A stretch of DNA of 64,000 nt from Nitrospiraceae bacterium (GTDB lineage: Bacteria; Nitrospirota; Thermodesulfovibrionia; Thermodesulfovibrionales; UBA1546). Each line of letters opens with the position of its first letter. Positions within the stretch are counted from its first letter, which is position 1. Shown here one piece after another: positions 18,167-27,989 of this stretch. Both the position numbers and the translations under genes were made by a program. The stretch covers positions 107,135 through 171,134 of the forward strand of contig JAJFTJ010000007.1 of the NCBI GenBank assembly GCA_021373015.1, written 5' to 3'. Under the pieces are notes generated by a model that did no database searches, was not told the origin of the DNA, and was given only the letters and a program-made list of their open reading frames with translations.

Positions 18167-18931
18167 ATGATTCAATATACTCCACAGCCAGTAATATCCT
18201 TCAACGATTTTTCTGTTCATATGCACAGCCTTATGCTGTCTTTGGCAATGATTTCAGTTTATGCAATAACCTTATTGAGAATAAAAAGAAATAAACTCGA
18301 TTTTCATTTTTTCACATGTCTTTCTGTATGGGTTTTAGCAGGGGCTTTCATCGGCGCAAGATTGCTTTCTGTTATTTCTCAATATGGTTATTATAAAGAC
18401 CATTTATTTGAGGTGATCTCTTTACAGAAAGGCGGCAGATCGATCGGAGGCATCTTAGGAGGATTGGCTGCAGCGACTCTATATTCAAATATAAAAAAAC
18501 AGAACATATGGAAATATGCAGACCAGGCAGCTCCGGGTATTTTAATTGGAATTTTTATTGCGAGAATCGGGTGTTTTTTGAATTGGGATGATGTTGGTCT
18601 GCCATGCAATCTAGCATGGTGTATCTCAGTAAATAATGAACCGTCAAGACATCCATATCAATTATATGAATCAGTGACAGGTTTGTTTTTATCATTGTTT
18701 CTTTTTAAGCTTGAACAAAGAAAGTTTTTTGACGGAGGAGTTTTTTTAATGTTCTGTGTTTTTTATTTTCCAGCCAGATTTTTATTGGAATTCTTGCGCG
18801 ATTCAAAAAGATATTTCCTTGATTTAACATTTTCACAAATAACAATAGGATTCCTTTTTATTGTGGTCAGCGGATTTTTTACTTTTAAAAAAATTAGAAT
18901 ATTGTCTTTTTTTCATTCAAGGAAAACTTAA
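18167..18931 (+). CDS. Lgt-like prolipoprotein diacylglyceryl transferase family protein (divergent)
   Basis: Lgt moves a diacylglyceryl group onto the lipobox Cys of prolipoproteins at the inner membrane. This 254-residue polytopic protein keeps the signature ARIGCFLNWDDVGLP (residues 132-146), HPYQLYE and the C-terminal RFLLEFLRD, so two Arg positions important in E. coli Lgt are retained. The usual SFHGG segment is GGRSIGG here (residues 89-95) and lacks the conserved His, and the usual G-N-F of the signature is G-C-F. It may be a paralogue with altered substrate or activity, while the housekeeping Lgt is encoded elsewhere. It follows the terminator by 11 bases. Confidence 0.72.
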   Translation: MIQYTPQPVISFNDFSVHMHSLMLSLAMISVYAITLLRIKRNKLDFHFFTCLSVWVLAGAFIGARLLSVISQYGYYKDHLFEVISLQKGGRSIGGILGGLAAATLYSNIKKQNIWKYADQAAPGILIGIFIARIGCFLNWDDVGLPCNLAWCISVNNEPSRHPYQLYESVTGLFLSLFLFKLEQRKFFDGGVFLMFCVFYFPARFLLEFLRDSKRYFLDLTFSQITIGFLFIVVSGFFTFKKIRILSFFHSRKT

Positions 18932-19051
18932 TGAGATCAATCAACATTTTTCCTGTCAAAATCCGCTAACTCATTGACACTATTAAATTTTTCCTGATAT
19001 ACTTTATTCAACTATCCCTAGAATGGAGGCAGAGCTCGCTCTGATGTTCTT

Positions 19052-20299
19052 ATGGTTCAAGGGAAAAAAGAGAGGCTGACGAAAAATATGCTTGCTCTTA
19101 TCCTTGCCGGAGGCAAAGGAGAGAGACTGCATCCCCTCACAATTCACAGGGCAAAACCTGCTGTTCCTTTTGGGGGGAAATACAGAATCATTGATTTTAC
19201 ATTAAGCAACTGCGTCAATTCAAACATCAGGAAAATAGCAGTATTAACACAGTATAAATCGCTTTCCCTGAACAAGCATCTTGCACTAGGATGGGAAAAA
19301 CTTTTTAATCCTGAACTGGACGAATTTATCATCTCAGTGCCTCCTCAAAAGCGTGTTGATGAAAGATGGTATGAAGGCACAGCAGATGCTGTTTATCAAA
19401 ATATTTATCTTATTGAGAAGGAAAAGCCTGCTTATCTGTTGATACTTTCAGGAGATCATATTTACAAGATGGATTATTTTGAGATGTTTGACTGGCATCT
19501 TTCCAATGACGCGGTTGGCACGATTGCTGCGATAGAGATTGACAGAAAAAAAGCATCCTCTTACGGAGTAATCGAAATAGATAAACATTCTAGAATAATT
19601 GGATTTGAGGAAAAACCTAAAGACCCCAAACCCATGCCTGGGGATAAAAATCAGTCACTTATATCTATGGGAGTTTATCTTTTTAATACAAAGGAAATGC
19701 TGGCAGGTCTCAAAAGCGATTCGCTTCGTTCAACAGTGCACGATTTTGGCAGGAATATAATCCCCGATATGATTTCTACCGGCAAACTGTATGCCTATAA
19801 TTTCAGGGATGCTAATAAAAAAAAGGCAAAATATTGGAGGGATGTTGGCGCAGTTGATGAATACTGGGAAGCAAACATGGATATAGCTAATGTCGATCCA
19901 CTGTTCAATTTATATGATAGAGACTGGCCGATAAGAACTTATCAGCCGCAGGCTCCGCCTGCAAAGTTTGTTTTTGCTCAGGAGTATAAGGGTGGAAGAC
20001 TCGGAATAGCGCTGGATTCAATTATATGCAGCGGCTGTATAATAAGCGGAGGAAGGGTGCAAAACTCTGTGCTTTCACCTAATGTAAGGATTAATAGCTG
20101 GGCTGATGTAAAGGAATCAGTTCTTATGGAGAATGTTGAGATAGGCAGAAATTGCAGGATAAAAAGGGCTATAATTGACAAGGATGTGTGTGTGCCTGAA
20201 GGAACTGTAATTGGATATGATATTGAAGCTGATAAGAAAAAATTTCATGTCAGCCCGAAAGGAATAGTGGTTATCCCAAAAGGTGTAGAGATAAAATGA
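19052..20299 (+). CDS. glgC: Glucose-1-phosphate adenylyltransferase
   Basis: GlgC makes ADP-glucose for glycogen synthesis and is usually the control point of the pathway. The N-terminal nucleotidyltransferase region has LILAGGKGERLHPLT, AKPAVPFGGKYRIIDF and SNCVNSNI; later come GTADAVYQN and SGDHIYKMDY. The C-terminal third has the left-handed beta-helix hexapeptides seen in the family. The 415-residue length is normal. An internal ATG at 19088 (MLALILAGG) is an alternative start. The last four bases (ATGA) overlap the DUF4388 gene, tying it to the chemosensory operon. Confidence 0.94.
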   Translation: MVQGKKERLTKNMLALILAGGKGERLHPLTIHRAKPAVPFGGKYRIIDFTLSNCVNSNIRKIAVLTQYKSLSLNKHLALGWEKLFNPELDEFIISVPPQKRVDERWYEGTADAVYQNIYLIEKEKPAYLLILSGDHIYKMDYFEMFDWHLSNDAVGTIAAIEIDRKKASSYGVIEIDKHSRIIGFEEKPKDPKPMPGDKNQSLISMGVYLFNTKEMLAGLKSDSLRSTVHDFGRNIIPDMISTGKLYAYNFRDANKKKAKYWRDVGAVDEYWEANMDIANVDPLFNLYDRDWPIRTYQPQAPPAKFVFAQEYKGGRLGIALDSIICSGCIISGGRVQNSVLSPNVRINSWADVKESVLMENVEIGRNCRIKRAIIDKDVCVPEGTVIGYDIEADKKKFHVSPKGIVVIPKGVEIK

Positions 20300-21432
20300 G
20301 TCTTGTAGGAAGGCTCGAAGATCTTGCTTTATCTGATATTTTTCAGATATTAAGTATTGGCAAGAAAACAGGAATGCTTCTTATTAACGGCACAGCAGGC
20401 AGTGCTGTTATTGTTTTTAAAAATGGACTTGTTGTAAAAGCAGAGGCCACTACACTTGACGGCACTCTCGGCCATGATTTAATGTACAGCGGACTTATTG
20501 ATGAGGAAGCCCTTAATAGATCTCTTGTTGTAAAAAAAAACCTGCCGGACAAATCTATTGCTGACATACTCGTCGAGCTTGGATCAGTAAGCAAGGATAT
20601 TCTTGAAAAAGCCGCCAAAAAGAGGATCGAGAGAGTAGTTTGCCAGCTTTTGCTCTGGGAAGACGGAGATTTCCAGTTTGAACTTGATGACCTTGACATA
20701 AAAGGCAAGATAGAGATTGAAGATTCAGGATGGGAAGTTGCCAAAGGAATGAGTCCTGAATATTTATTGATGGAAGGTGCAAGAACCCATGATGAATCTT
20801 CCAAACAAGACATATCATTCACAGAAGAAGAGATAACTGACGAGAAAAAGGAAGAGACGGAATGGGACGCTGACTGGGGGATGGAACAGCCTGTTCCTGA
20901 AAGGAAAGATATTTCAGCGCTTATGGCTCTTACACAGGAGCTTAGATTCCCGAATTCCAGTTCAGAGATAACACTCTTGATACTGAGATTTGCAAGCGAC
21001 ATGTTTCAAAGAGGAGTGCTTTTTATGTCCAGTCAGGATGAAATAATTGGTCTTGGTCAATTCGGACTCGATATAGACAAGGCAGATGAAAAAGTAAGGG
21101 CGCTTAGGCTTATTTTGGAAGCAAGTCCGCTTTTCTCAAAAGTTGTCAAAGATAGAAATGTTTATAAAGGCCATTTGGAAAAAGACAATATAACTGAGTT
21201 TGTAATGAAAGAATTCGGAGGCGGCTGGCCTGTTGAGGTGGTTATCTTTCCTGTAGTTGCCGAAGGGAAAACAGTTGCAGTCCTTTATTGTGACAATCTT
21301 CCTAAATCTGACGGTATAGGTAATACAGAAGGTCTTGAGATATTTGTTACTCAGGCAGGACTCGCACTGGAAAAATCACTCTTGCAGAGAAGATTACAGG
21401 ATATGCAGAAAAATAATGGCAATAAAGGGTAA
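20296..21432 (+). CDS. DUF4388 (PATAN-like) protein with a GAF-like C-terminus
   Basis: Residues 1-115 match the DUF4388 domain (GRLEDLALSDIFQILSIGKKTGMLLI, shown here in part), found in bacterial sensory and gliding-related proteins. It probably works as a protein-interaction module. An acidic linker (residues 165-205) leads to a region at 215-375 with GAF/roadblock-like character ending in a helix. It overlaps glgC by 4 bases and stands 86 bases ahead of the CheY/CheA genes. Such genes often accompany chemosensory arrays. Direct function is unknown. Confidence 0.78.
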   Translation: MSLVGRLEDLALSDIFQILSIGKKTGMLLINGTAGSAVIVFKNGLVVKAEATTLDGTLGHDLMYSGLIDEEALNRSLVVKKNLPDKSIADILVELGSVSKDILEKAAKKRIERVVCQLLLWEDGDFQFELDDLDIKGKIEIEDSGWEVAKGMSPEYLLMEGARTHDESSKQDISFTEEEITDEKKEETEWDADWGMEQPVPERKDISALMALTQELRFPNSSSEITLLILRFASDMFQRGVLFMSSQDEIIGLGQFGLDIDKADEKVRALRLILEASPLFSKVVKDRNVYKGHLEKDNITEFVMKEFGGGWPVEVVIFPVVAEGKTVAVLYCDNLPKSDGIGNTEGLEIFVTQAGLALEKSLLQRRLQDMQKNNGNKG

Positions 21433-21518
21433 AATTTGTAGGTTGAATAATAATTAATTATGGTTTTTACATATTATTTGATAGAATTTAAATACAAACT
21501 GTATCGAAAGAGGTATAT

Positions 21519-21887
21519 GTGAAATCTATACTTATAGTAGAAGATTCAGCAACAACCAGGTCATTGATAAAAGCTGTGATAGAAGAGCTTGGTGATTTTA
21601 ATATTGTCGAGGCTCCTACTGGATTCGATGCAATAAAACTTCTTCCTTTGCAAAAATTCGATCTTATATTAACTGACATAAACATGCCTGATATTAACGG
21701 TCTTGAGCTCATTAATTTTATTAAAGGAAATGAAAGATACAGTCATATTCCTTTAGTAATAGTCACAACTGAACGAAGTGATGAAGACAGGAAAAGAGGA
21801 ATAGCGCTTGGCGCAAGCGCTTATATAACAAAGCCGTTTAAGGCAGCTGAGCTTCATGAAATTGTAAGAAAAACGTTAAATGTATGA
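21519..21887 (+). CDS. CheY-like response regulator
   Basis: A single receiver domain of 122 residues. It has the acidic pair E8-D9, phosphoacceptor Asp 53 (LTDINMPD), a conserved TT at about 82-83 and the TKPF lysine near 105. All catalytic positions are present, so it should accept phosphate from the adjacent CheA. The start is GTG at 21519 after AGAGGT. It overlaps cheA by 4 bases. A second, very similar CheY closes the operon at 32732. Which of the two serves as output is unknown. Confidence 0.93.
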   Translation: MKSILIVEDSATTRSLIKAVIEELGDFNIVEAPTGFDAIKLLPLQKFDLILTDINMPDINGLELINFIKGNERYSHIPLVIVTTERSDEDRKRGIALGASAYITKPFKAAELHEIVRKTLNV

Positions 21888-23851
21888 GTTCAACAAAGAA
21901 CGATTTCATAGCAGAGGCAGAAGACCTACTAGAAGAGGCCGGAAGGCTGATACTCGAGATACAGGATACATATCAAACAGGCCTCAATCCTGATAATGTA
22001 AACGGATTATTCCGAGCAATACATACACTCAAAGGTATATCGGGTGTTTTTGGTCAGCAGTCAATTTCAGAACTAAGCCACAGTTTCGAATCACTTCTGG
22101 ATGATATCAGACTTGGCAAGATCGAAATCTCTGAAGAAGCCGTAAGATTTCTCTTCAGCAATATGGATATTCTCAGATCTCTTATCAGCGGACTTACCGA
22201 AGGCAAACAGCAGGATGTTTCAGGTCATATAAAAAGCATCGAGGTTTTTAAAAATTCGCAAAAGGGGACAACAAAAGGACCTGAACTCAAGGGGCTTATT
22301 GATGAATCACTTTTAATGGTTCTTTCAGAATATGAAGAAGCAAGGCTTAAGGTGAATCTGCAGGAAGGCAAAGGTATTTATATTGCAAAGGCAATCTTTG
22401 TTATAGACGGTTTTGATAAAGAGTTGGAGCTGATTACTCAAAAAATAAAATCAAAAGGAGAGTTGGTATCAACTCTTCCGACTTCATCGGATATTCCGCC
22501 TGATTCCATAGGTTTTAATCTTATGTTTGGCAGCGCTTATACTGTTGAAAAACTGAAGGAAGAAATAAATGTTGATATTGATGTCCTTATCCCTTCAAAA
22601 AAAGCTCTTGAACCAATTTCTGCCATTCAAAAGCCTCAGGAAACCGTGCTTAAAAGTGCAACTACAACAGTGAGAGTTGACATAGAAAAACTGGATAGAA
22701 TTCTCAATACGATTGGAGAGCTTACGCTTGCTAAAGGAGCGATTAAAAGGATTAACGACGAATTAACTAACTTGTATGGACGCACACGTGTAGTCAATGA
22801 TGTTTTCAAGATTTACCAGACGCTTGAGAAAAGGCTGGCAGAGCTGCAGTCCCAGGTGCTTGAGATAAGGATGGTCACAATAGGACAGATATTCTCGAGA
22901 CTTTCTCAGGTAATCAGAAAATACTCAAGAGAGATTAACAAAAAAATAGAACTTGTCATGTATGGTGAAGATACCGAGATTGACAAATATATTGCTGAAG
23001 AAGTCGTTGATCCTCTTATGCACATTGTTAAGAATTCGATTGATCATGGCATAGAGCCCGAAACTGAGAGGATAAAAAAAGGCAAGAGAGATGTAGGCAC
23101 GATTATTTTAAAGGCATCACAGCGCGGTAATCATGTTGTTATTGAAGTTAAGGATGACGGCGGAGGCATTGATGTTGAGAGAGTAAAGAACAAGGCAATA
23201 GCACTAGGACTTATAAACAAAGACGACCAGCTTGATGAAAACAGTATTATCGATATTATATTTACTCCTGGGTTCAGCACAAAAGATACAGCAACTGAGA
23301 TTTCCGGCCGTGGTGTCGGGATGGATGTCGTAAGAAATAAGCTTACCGCTATCGGAGGATATGCAGAGATAGAAACAGAAAAAGACAAGGGAACAGTTAT
23401 TATTCTTACTATTCCTATTACTCTTGCAATCGTAAAGTCATTGCTCATAAGAGTTGGCGAAATGAAATATGCCATTCCTCTAACCTCGATTGTAGAGACT
23501 GTCTCTATTTCAAGGAATGAACTTCAGACAGTAGAGGGGAAGGAAGTCTATAACCTCAGAGGTGAAATGCTTCCGATTACTAATATTGCAAGGATGTTCA
23601 ATATCAAGGAGAGCGATTCAGATAAAGTATTCATTGTTGTGATAGAGGTGGGCAATAGAAAATACGGTTTGATAGTTGATGAACTTTTCGGACAGCATGA
23701 GATAGTAATAAAATCACTTGGAGGATATTTTGAGGGCCATAGGGGATTTGCAGGTGCAGCAGAGATTGGCAAACATGAAGTTGTGCTGGTAATAGATGTC
23801 GATGCACTTATAGCAGCATCGGTAATCAAACAAAAGACGAAATCTTCATAA
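21884..23851 (+). CDS. cheA: Chemotaxis-type histidine kinase CheA
   Basis: CheA phosphorylates itself and passes phosphate to CheY and CheB. The 655-residue protein starts with an HPt domain whose phosphorylated His is His 47 (AIHTLKG). A dimerisation region comes at about 265-330 (VDIEKLDRILNTIGEL). The ATPase domain has HIVKNSIDHGIE (N box), DDGGGID and GRGVGMDVV. The C-terminal CheW-like domain covers about 510-645. A recognisable P2 CheY-binding domain seems reduced. It lies between CheY and an ExeA-like ATPase. Confidence 0.96.
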   Translation: MSSTKNDFIAEAEDLLEEAGRLILEIQDTYQTGLNPDNVNGLFRAIHTLKGISGVFGQQSISELSHSFESLLDDIRLGKIEISEEAVRFLFSNMDILRSLISGLTEGKQQDVSGHIKSIEVFKNSQKGTTKGPELKGLIDESLLMVLSEYEEARLKVNLQEGKGIYIAKAIFVIDGFDKELELITQKIKSKGELVSTLPTSSDIPPDSIGFNLMFGSAYTVEKLKEEINVDIDVLIPSKKALEPISAIQKPQETVLKSATTTVRVDIEKLDRILNTIGELTLAKGAIKRINDELTNLYGRTRVVNDVFKIYQTLEKRLAELQSQVLEIRMVTIGQIFSRLSQVIRKYSREINKKIELVMYGEDTEIDKYIAEEVVDPLMHIVKNSIDHGIEPETERIKKGKRDVGTIILKASQRGNHVVIEVKDDGGGIDVERVKNKAIALGLINKDDQLDENSIIDIIFTPGFSTKDTATEISGRGVGMDVVRNKLTAIGGYAEIETEKDKGTVIILTIPITLAIVKSLLIRVGEMKYAIPLTSIVETVSISRNELQTVEGKEVYNLRGEMLPITNIARMFNIKESDSDKVFIVVIEVGNRKYGLIVDELFGQHEIVIKSLGGYFEGHRGFAGAAEIGKHEVVLVIDVDALIAASVIKQKTKSS

Positions 23852-23882
23852 CAAACTATTAAGAAAAAGGCGGTATCTGAAG

Positions 23883-24695
23883 ATGTATGAGCAGTTTTAT
23901 GGTTTAAAGATCAAGCCATTTACAAAGACACCAGATCCGCGCTTTTTGTATTTAAGCAGGAAACATGAAGAAGCTCTTGCAAGACTCCAGTATGCCGTTG
24001 AGGAAAAAGAGTTTGTACTGCTTACAGGAGATATTGGATGCGGGAAAACTACACTTACGCGTGCGCTCATCGATTCATTGGATGAAAAGCACAAAGTTGT
24101 GCTTGTTATAAACCCTAGGCTTACGCCGTCGCAGTTTATCAGAACAGTAGCAAAACGTTTTGAAATTGATATTACATCAAATTCTAAAGATGATATGCTT
24201 GATTCCATCTATTCAAAAGTTTATGGGTATTATAAGGATGGAATTGTCCCTGTAATAATTATTGATGAGGCTCAGCTCATTCCAAGCAAAGAGACATTTG
24301 AAGAGATAAGACTTTTAACAAATTTTCAGCTTGATGATACAAATCTTCTCAGCCTTATACTTGTTGGGCAGACTGATTTAAATAAGAGACTTAGTCATAG
24401 ATCATATCTTCCGCTGAAGCAGAGAATTGGTCTTTTTTACCATTTAAGTCCTATCGATAAAGATGAACTAAAAGGTTATATAGAATACAGATTGAAGATC
24501 GGAGGCAGGGAAGACGCTCTTTTTACAAATGAGGCATTGGAAGCTCTTTATTTATATTCTTCGGGTGTCCCCAGGGTAATAAACAGTCTGGCAACATCAG
24601 CAATGCTATGCGGGCTTGACCGTGAAAGTTCTATTATAGAAGACAATATAATCAGGGAGGCAGCACAGGAGCTGGGATTAAATGGATATAGCTAA
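23883..24695 (+). CDS. ExeA/GspA-type AAA ATPase
   Basis: The 270-residue ATPase has the ExeA family N-terminus YGLKIKPFTKTPDP, Walker A GDIGCGKTT (49-57), Walker B VIIIDEAQ and the sensor-region LILVGQ. ExeA proteins remodel peptidoglycan to let type II secretion or pilus assemblies pass. This one lacks a C-terminal peptidoglycan-binding domain and a membrane anchor, so it is cytoplasmic. It overlaps the following cheW by 14 bases. An ATPase of this kind inside a che operon is unusual; its task there, perhaps placing or remodelling an array or pilus machine, is inference. Confidence 0.85.
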   Translation: MYEQFYGLKIKPFTKTPDPRFLYLSRKHEEALARLQYAVEEKEFVLLTGDIGCGKTTLTRALIDSLDEKHKVVLVINPRLTPSQFIRTVAKRFEIDITSNSKDDMLDSIYSKVYGYYKDGIVPVIIIDEAQLIPSKETFEEIRLLTNFQLDDTNLLSLILVGQTDLNKRLSHRSYLPLKQRIGLFYHLSPIDKDELKGYIEYRLKIGGREDALFTNEALEALYLYSSGVPRVINSLATSAMLCGLDRESSIIEDNIIREAAQELGLNGYS

Positions 24696-25368
24696 GATCA
24701 GAAAAAAACTTAAAGAATCCAAGAAAGATACAAACAAGGTATCTGAGCCTGAAAAACAGCAAGAGATATCAAAAGAGATTTCTGCACCCATAAAAACGGA
24801 ATCAACCGATGATCATGTATTCTCTCAAGAAACAGTGTCTGTACAAGCTTTTTCTTCTGATATAAAAGAAAAAAAAGCATCTGCTGAAAATAAAAATATA
24901 AAGTCTGTTGAAATAGAGGAGAATGAGGAGGCAATTGTCGAACTTCTGACATTCGATCTCTCCAAGGAAGAGTTTGCATTCAGGGTTTCTGATGTTGAAG
25001 AAATACTGCGTTCCCAGAGAATTACGCATGTTCCAAAAGTTCCTGCTTTTATAATTGGTATAACATCACTAAGAGGAAAGATGATCCCTGTTGTTGAGCT
25101 CAGAAAAAGATTATCCATAGAAGGCAATAATTCTGTCAGCAGAAAAAAGATTTTGATACTTAAAGGCGGGAAGGGCCATTTTGGCGTTCTTATTGATAAA
25201 GTGAAGAATGTTATAAGAATTCGGCCTTCTGAAATTGACGAGCCGCCGCCGCACCTCTCAGAAGATGAGCAGATGTTCATTGAGGGAGTTGTACTTAATC
25301 AGGGCAGATTCATATCAATAATACGTATGTCAGAAATAATTGACGGATTAAAAAATCTTATAAAATAA
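24682..25368 (+). CDS. cheW: CheW-domain coupling protein with an N-terminal extension
   Basis: Residues 88-225 form a CheW domain (LLTFDLSKEEFAFRVSDVEEIL, quoted in part; later RGKMIPVVELRKRL and GVLIDKVKNVIRI) that couples receptors to CheA. The first 85 residues are charged, Lys/Glu-rich and probably disordered, an extension absent from the second CheW at 27507. It overlaps the ATPase gene upstream. Two CheWs in one operon suggest distinct scaffolding roles. Confidence 0.92.
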   Translation: MDIAKIRKKLKESKKDTNKVSEPEKQQEISKEISAPIKTESTDDHVFSQETVSVQAFSSDIKEKKASAENKNIKSVEIEENEEAIVELLTFDLSKEEFAFRVSDVEEILRSQRITHVPKVPAFIIGITSLRGKMIPVVELRKRLSIEGNNSVSRKKILILKGGKGHFGVLIDKVKNVIRIRPSEIDEPPPHLSEDEQMFIEGVVLNQGRFISIIRMSEIIDGLKNLIK

Positions 25369-25389
25369 AAATATCAGGCAGGAGGATTT

Positions 25390-27489
25390 ATGAGAGAAAA
25401 GCTTGAACTAAAAATAATTGTGACAGTGCTTGTAATGGGTCTCATAAGTACTTTTTTGGCAGGCCTGATGACCATATATATTGAAAGGAAGAATCTTTTT
25501 GACATTGTTCAACTGAGCACGGAAACCACTGCTGACATTATCGCTAAAAATGTTCAGCGTACAATGCTTGAGGCACGGCCCGATATTACAAAGACCCTGA
25601 TAAATGATATGAGGGAACTAAGCAGCGTAGAAGATATTGGCGTGGTTAATGCAGAGGGCAGAGAGGCTTTTAACAAAAATGCTCCGAAGACAGAGGCTGA
25701 AGTAATGAAAAAGATACTAACTACGAAATCAACCGAAAGGATAAAAGGAGCAAAGACCTTTGTTTTATTCAAACCTCTTGAAAACACGCCTTCTTGCAGA
25801 GTCTGCCATCCAAAAGATGCTGAAGTAATAGGAGCTGTTAAAATATCTCTTTCCATAGAAAAAGAATACAAAACAGCTGTTAAATCGATGTTGGTTGTGA
25901 TAGGAGCTACAATTTTTGGCGTTGGAGCATTTATTCTCGTTTTATGGTATATGCTCAGGCGTATGGTTATAAACCCTGTAAAGCAGATTGAATCTGCTGC
26001 TTTGAGGCTTGCCGAGGGTGATCTTGAATTTTTAGCTGATATAAAAAGCACAGACGAGATGGCCAGACTTAATACTTCGGTTAAGGCCTCTATAAATATT
26101 CTTGAAAAGATAATGCTGAAGGTCAGGGAAATATCAGGAAGAATTTCTCATCTTGCAATAGATGTTGAAAAAGATTCCAATAGAATGGTTAACGCCACAA
26201 AACTTGAATCAGAGGCAGTATCAGAGATTTCGAGCGCAGTTGAACAGCTTAATTCTTCAATCTCAGGAATAACGGCCAACACAGAAAGTCTGGCTGTGTC
26301 TGCTGAAGAGACTGCTGCCGCAATGGATCAGATAGCAACCAGTATTGGCGAGGTAACAAGCAGCACACGGGATCTTTTCTCTTCAGTTGCTGAGACGACT
26401 GCTTCCATTGAAGAACTTTCATCAACAATAAAAGAGGTCGCAGACAGTTCTGATAATCTTTCGTCAGCAACAGACGAGACTCTTTCTGCTATCAGCGAGA
26501 TAACAAGTTCAGTAAAAGAGGTTGAGAAAAACTCAAAAGAATCTGCAAAACTTTCACAGAAGGTTATGAATGATGCCTCTACTTTAGGCATGGGATCAAT
26601 AGAAAAGACTATTGACGGGATGAAGAATATAAAGGCCTCAGTTGAAAACACTAACGGTTTTATAACAAAACTGGGGAACAGGTCAGAAGAGATAGGCAAG
26701 ATTCTTAATGTAATAGATGAGATTACGGATCAGACAACACTGCTTGCATTGAATGCTGCGATCCTTGCAGCTCAGGCTGGTGAGCACGGGAAGGGCTTTT
26801 CTGTTGTTGCTGACGAAATCAAGGATCTTGCTGAAAGAACTGCGCTTTCAACACAGGAGATAGGCGTACTCATACAGAATGTTCAGGATGAGGTTAAAGG
26901 CGCTGTTAATGCAATGGGTGAGGGACTTAAATCAGTTAATGATGGGATTTTGCTCTCGAAAGAGGCTTATGACTCATTGAGCAAGATACTTGAAAGCTCC
27001 AAAAAATCTTATGATATGACATTTTCAATTGAACGCGCAACAGGAGAGCAGGCACAGTCAATAAAGCTTGTATCAGAGACAATGGAGCGCACAAGAAATA
27101 TGACAAGCATGATTGCCAGAGCAACATCAGAACAGGCTAAAGGTATAAATCTGATTATGGCAGCGGCAGAAAAGATGAGAGACATTGCACAGCAGGTAAA
27201 GAACGCAACAGAGGAGCAGGCTGTTAACAGCAAACATATCTCTCAGTCTATTGAACTAGTGTCAGACAAAAGTCAGCAGATATCAAAGGCAATACATGAA
27301 CAGAAGATTGGTTCAAATAGAATATGGTCTTCTGTTGAGAAGATAAAAGACATGCCGCAAGCAAACCGCGAGCTTGCCTTAAATGTCAATAATCTGTTAA
27401 AAGGACTTCTCAAGGATATAGAACTTATTGACGTTGAGATTAAAAAGTTCAAATTCTCAGGAGAAAAAGATAATTCTCGAAAAGGTTAA
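25390..27489 (+). CDS. Methyl-accepting chemotaxis protein with a periplasmic CxxCH heme motif
   Basis: This 699-residue receptor has membrane helix 1 at about 8-30, a periplasmic domain at 31-165 and helix 2 at about 166-187. A HAMP domain follows, then a long coiled-coil signalling domain with the hairpin tip [20 protein letters not shown] near 450. The periplasmic domain holds CRVCH at 136-140, the covalent c-type heme motif. Heme-containing MCP sensor domains are known in Geobacter (GSU0582, GSU0935) and Desulfovibrio (DcrA). The System II heme-attachment genes are also in this window. The ligand, perhaps redox state or a gas, is inference. AGGAGG precedes the ATG. Confidence 0.93.
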   Translation: MREKLELKIIVTVLVMGLISTFLAGLMTIYIERKNLFDIVQLSTETTADIIAKNVQRTMLEARPDITKTLINDMRELSSVEDIGVVNAEGREAFNKNAPKTEAEVMKKILTTKSTERIKGAKTFVLFKPLENTPSCRVCHPKDAEVIGAVKISLSIEKEYKTAVKSMLVVIGATIFGVGAFILVLWYMLRRMVINPVKQIESAALRLAEGDLEFLADIKSTDEMARLNTSVKASINILEKIMLKVREISGRISHLAIDVEKDSNRMVNATKLESEAVSEISSAVEQLNSSISGITANTESLAVSAEETAAAMDQIATSIGEVTSSTRDLFSSVAETTASIEELSSTIKEVADSSDNLSSATDETLSAISEITSSVKEVEKNSKESAKLSQKVMNDASTLGMGSIEKTIDGMKNIKASVENTNGFITKLGNRSEEIGKILNVIDEITDQTTLLALNAAILAAQAGEHGKGFSVVADEIKDLAERTALSTQEIGVLIQNVQDEVKGAVNAMGEGLKSVNDGILLSKEAYDSLSKILESSKKSYDMTFSIERATGEQAQSIKLVSETMERTRNMTSMIARATSEQAKGINLIMAAAEKMRDIAQQVKNATEEQAVNSKHISQSIELVSDKSQQISKAIHEQKIGSNRIWSSVEKIKDMPQANRELALNVNNLLKGLLKDIELIDVEIKKFKFSGEKDNSRKG

Positions 27490-27506
27490 TGCGTAAAAAG
27501 GATTAA

Positions 27507-27989
27507 ATGAATAAATTTGCAGTCTTCAAAATAGGAGACGAGGATTTTGGAATAATTATAACCAGTGTCGTCGAGATACTGAAGCTCCAAAAGATTTACT
27601 CACTGCCGCAATTGCCAGCGTTTCTTGCAGGGGTCATAAACCTAAGAGGAGAGGTTATTCCTGTGCTTGATCTCAGAGTGCGATTTGACATAAGCGCTTC
27701 AAATAAAAAAGAACGTATAGTGATAATTAATTTTGAGCAGGAAAAATTAGGACTAATTGTAGATGAAATGGAGGAAATTGTCACGATAGCAGATGAGGAT
27801 ATCAGCGTTCCACCTGTCATATTTAAAGGGCTCAGGACAGAATATCTTACTGGTCTTGGCAAAAAAGACGAGCAGGTAATAATAATTCTTAATCTCGATA
27901 ATCTCCTGACATCAGAAGAAAAAATAAGTTTAAAAGAATCCACTGAACTTATAGGGGAAAATAATGCAGGATTTAACGAAGCTTCTTGA
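27507..27989 (+). CDS. cheW: CheW coupling protein
   Basis: A compact 160-residue CheW without extension. It has FKIGDEDFGIIITSVVEIL (part), LAGVINLRGEVIPVLDLR and LGLIVDEMEEIVTI in order. It links receptors to CheA. It lies 17 bases after the MCP gene and overlaps the HEAT-repeat gene by 26 bases. Confidence 0.94.
   Translation: MNKFAVFKIGDEDFGIIITSVVEILKLQKIYSLPQLPAFLAGVINLRGEVIPVLDLRVRFDISASNKKERIVIINFEQEKLGLIVDEMEEIVTIADEDISVPPVIFKGLRTEYLTGLGKKDEQVIIILNLDNLLTSEEKISLKESTELIGENNAGFNEAS

Noticed and set aside
20343-21002. Antisense frame of 219 codons in the DUF4388 gene
   Set aside because: It overlaps a well-supported gene and has shadow-frame composition.
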